A DNA stretch of 64,000 nt. Source: Bacteroidales bacterium UBA4116 (GTDB lineage: Bacteria > Bacteroidota > Bacteroidia > Bacteroidales > Tannerellaceae). Made by a program: the position numbers and the translations under genes. Positions 62,076-64,000 of this stretch are shown in pieces. The number at the start of each line of letters is the position of its first letter. The stretch's first letter is position 1. The stretch is from contig DFXE01000020.1 in assembly GCA_002381645.1 (NCBI GenBank), positions 257,488 to 321,487 of the forward strand, in the 5' to 3' direction. The notes under the pieces are model-generated. The model did no database searches. It saw nothing but the letters and a program-made list of their open reading frames with translations, and had not been told where the DNA came from.

Positions 62076-64000
62076 TTAGAATGAAACATTAATATTAAAA
62101 CCAAGACTCCTCATGGTTGGCATTGAAGCAAATTCAACTCCTTGTACCGAACTTGAATTACTAAAACCAGCTTCAGGATCGAAACCTTTTGTCTTGTGAT
62201 GGATCATAAACAGGTTACGGGCTACAAAACTTGCTTTGATAGCTGTAAAAGGCGTTCTTGCCAATAAGGTACGTGGCAATGAATAACCGAAACTTAATTC
62301 ACGCAACCGTACATTTGTCGCATCGTATATAAATGCTTCCGTAATCGGATTGATACCTCCTGATCCGTAATAGGTCTGGGCTGTGATTTGAGTAGTATTT
62401 GCAACACCCTCTTGTGTTACACCGGGTACGACCATTCCGTCACGTCCTTCTAATGTCATTTTCAGATTACCGCTTGCCAATCCGTCCCTGATCGATCCCA
62501 TAAAGATGTCACCACCATAATTCACATCAATAAGGAATCCGAGTGTAAAGTTTTTATAACGGAAATCATTAGACCATCCTAACATCCATTCAGGCTGGTT
62601 ATTACCTAATTTGATATATTCATCTGTACGTAAAGGAGTACCCGTCTCACTAACAATTATATTACCTGCATCGTCTCTCTGATAACCGTATCCGTACATA
62701 TCACCATAAGATCCGCCAACTTCTGCAACGATTTGCATAAAGTTCAGACCGGTTCCGTCACTTAATATCTGACGGTCGGTTCCTTCGGTCAGTTCAATTA
62801 CTTTATTACGGTTCCTCGACCAGTTGAGCATCGTTTCCCATGTAAATCCTCCGGCGGTTCTAATAGGAGTTGCGTTTAATGCGATTTCCCATCCCTGGTT
62901 CTGGATATTACCGGCATTGATCATTTCATATTCATATCCGGTTGCAGCCGGAACGGATATTTTCAGGATCTGGTTCTTGGCATTCTTTTTATAATAAGAA
63001 ACATCTAATCCTATACGATTATCGAAACCTCTTAATTCCAACCCAAGTTCCCATGATTCTATTGTTTCATTCTTCAGATTCGGATTAGCGATCCAGTTTC
63101 TTTTATTCGCATTGAAAATTCCGCCTTTAATATCATAGCTGACATCATAATAATCACGCAACATATACGGATCCGTATCATTACCAACCTGTGCCCAGGA
63201 AACACGAAGTTTTCCAAAAGTAAGTGGTTCGGTTTCGATACCCATGTTACGCATCATCTGTGAAAATACCCAGCTACCCCCTACAGAAGGATAGAAATAA
63301 GAGTTATTGTCTTTAGGTAAAGTTGATGACCAGTCATTACGGCCCGTCAAATCCAGGTAAAGAAAATTATCCCACGACATAGATGCTGTAGCGTATAATG
63401 AATTAATTTGCTTACGTTCACGTGTAAATTCCGCATCATGAAGTTTACCATTGCTGATAGAATAGAAATCAGGGATCACCAGTTCACCGGACCAATCATT
63501 GTTATGAGAAGTAGAACGGTACATAATGTTTCCACCTACTGTACCCACTATACCGAATTTTTCCCAGTCTTTCTGTGCTGTAAAAAGGAAATCCGAATTT
63601 AATTCTTTGAATCTTTCGGTCTGAACACGATAGCTACCACCTTGTTCCCAATACGGATTGCCTGTAGCACGGGTCCAATCATACAAAAATGTATAATTAT
63701 CCATACCTGTTCGCAGCTTCAAGCTTAACCAATTGGTCAGTGTAAAGTCAAGGGCAGCAAACCCAATATAACGATCTCTCTTATCTGAGTTTTTATTACG
63801 TTCCGTTGCCCAATAGGGATTATGAGGTCTTGCACCGTGATCTAATTTCCAGGATGCAGGTTTACCGTCTGCACGTTTCCAGTTGTTTTCACGATATGAT
63901 TCGTAATCAGAAAAACCAACACTCCTGGGCATCCATAAATAATCATAAAATATATTATTCGGATCGGCAGCTAATGCAACACGGTTTTTTGATTGCTGGT
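62076..64000 (-). CDS. SusC-like TonB-dependent transporter, partial (pair 2)
   Basis: The frame is open to the right edge, so the true start lies outside the window; a Met at 63932 is internal. About 640 C-terminal residues of the barrel are visible, with the usual L-R-E-L-S-F-G-Y-S-L-P and N-D-W-S-S-T-L-P blocks and the final F-N-I-N-V-S-F. The signal peptide, regulatory domain and plug are missing from view. Its SusD partner follows. Confidence 0.92.
   Translation of the reverse strand, partial: QQSKNRVALAADPNNIFYDYLWMPRSVGFSDYESYRENNWKRADGKPASWKLDHGARPHNPYWATERNKNSDKRDRYIGFAALDFTLTNWLSLKLRTGMDNYTFLYDWTRATGNPYWEQGGSYRVQTERFKELNSDFLFTAQKDWEKFGIVGTVGGNIMYRSTSHNNDWSGELVIPDFYSISNGKLHDAEFTRERKQINSLYATASMSWDNFLYLDLTGRNDWSSTLPKDNNSYFYPSVGGSWVFSQMMRNMGIETEPLTFGKLRVSWAQVGNDTDPYMLRDYYDVSYDIKGGIFNANKRNWIANPNLKNETIESWELGLELRGFDNRIGLDVSYYKKNAKNQILKISVPAATGYEYEMINAGNIQNQGWEIALNATPIRTAGGFTWETMLNWSRNRNKVIELTEGTDRQILSDGTGLNFMQIVAEVGGSYGDMYGYGYQRDDAGNIIVSETGTPLRTDEYIKLGNNQPEWMLGWSNDFRYKNFTLGFLIDVNYGGDIFMGSIRDGLASGNLKMTLEGRDGMVVPGVTQEGVANTTQITAQTYYGSGGINPITEAFIYDATNVRLRELSFGYSLPRTLLARTPFTAIKASFVARNLFMIHHKTKGFDPEAGFSNSSSVQGVEFASMPTMRSLGFNINVSF

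Noticed and set aside
62076..63932. Start of susC 2 at Met 63932
   Set aside because: The frame is open to the window edge and the visible part begins inside the barrel, so the Met is internal.
1..64000. tRNA, rRNA, CRISPR arrays and insertion sequences
   Set aside because: Looked for by eye on both strands; no cloverleaf, rRNA signature, regularly spaced repeats or transposase gene was found.

Overview
The window looks like the chromosome of a Bacteroidota bacterium, most likely Bacteroidales from a Dysgonomonadaceae/Porphyromonadaceae/Tannerellaceae-like lineage. The reasons are two SusC/SusD pairs, promoters of the TAnnTTTG type, an RND efflux operon carrying a PG0541-like gene, a GH51 arabinofuranosidase with a signal peptide, and AT-rich intergenic DNA. 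The genus cannot be fixed from sequence reading alone. I saw no rRNA, tRNA, CRISPR array, insertion sequence or integrase.

Region 1 (1 to about 32,950) is a phage-tail locus, almost all on the minus strand. From right to left in transcription order it holds: an S24-type repressor (31846-32751, plus strand); a block of small genes; a lysis cassette (lysozyme, holin or inner-spanin-like protein, lipoprotein spanin; 29350-28228); tail module A (27151-12039); and tail module B (11706 to beyond the left edge). Each tail module is a long flexible (siphovirus-type) set in the same order: tail tube, chaperone pair joined by a -1 frameshift register, tape measure, hub proteins, a small conserved protein, then receptor-binding fibres. 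No terminase, portal, protease, capsid or head-tail connector gene lies between the regulator/lysis genes and the tails, and no sheath gene is present. This organisation resembles an F-type tailocin (phage-tail bacteriocin) locus with two different tails. The left end is outside the window, so a prophage with displaced head genes is not excluded.

The three late operons (lysis, tail A, tail B) each start with the same 64-bp promoter module: a TAnnTTTG-like -7 box, a GTACACAAAAC block at a fixed offset, and a TTGC-N10-GCAA dyad at a fixed offset. A different 14-bp site, probably the repressor operator, overlaps the promoter of a 74-residue putative helix-turn-helix protein (30086-30310) and recurs beside the repressor gene. 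This suggests a circuit in which an SOS-cleavable repressor controls a small activator, which turns on three late promoters, much as PrtR/PrtN controls pyocins.

Region 2 (33,259 to 64,000) is ordinary chromosome: a nitroreductase, rpiA, a DUF3307/SatD pair, an AsmA-like protein, an outer-membrane channel plus AzgA-type purine permease, an ECF sigma factor with a membrane partner carrying a TonB-like C-terminus, the GH51 enzyme, a TetR-TolC-MFP-RND efflux operon followed by PG0541-like, STM3941-like and aspartate-less response regulator genes, an AraC regulator, an HdeD-like membrane protein, and two tandem SusCD pairs, the last SusC running off the right edge.
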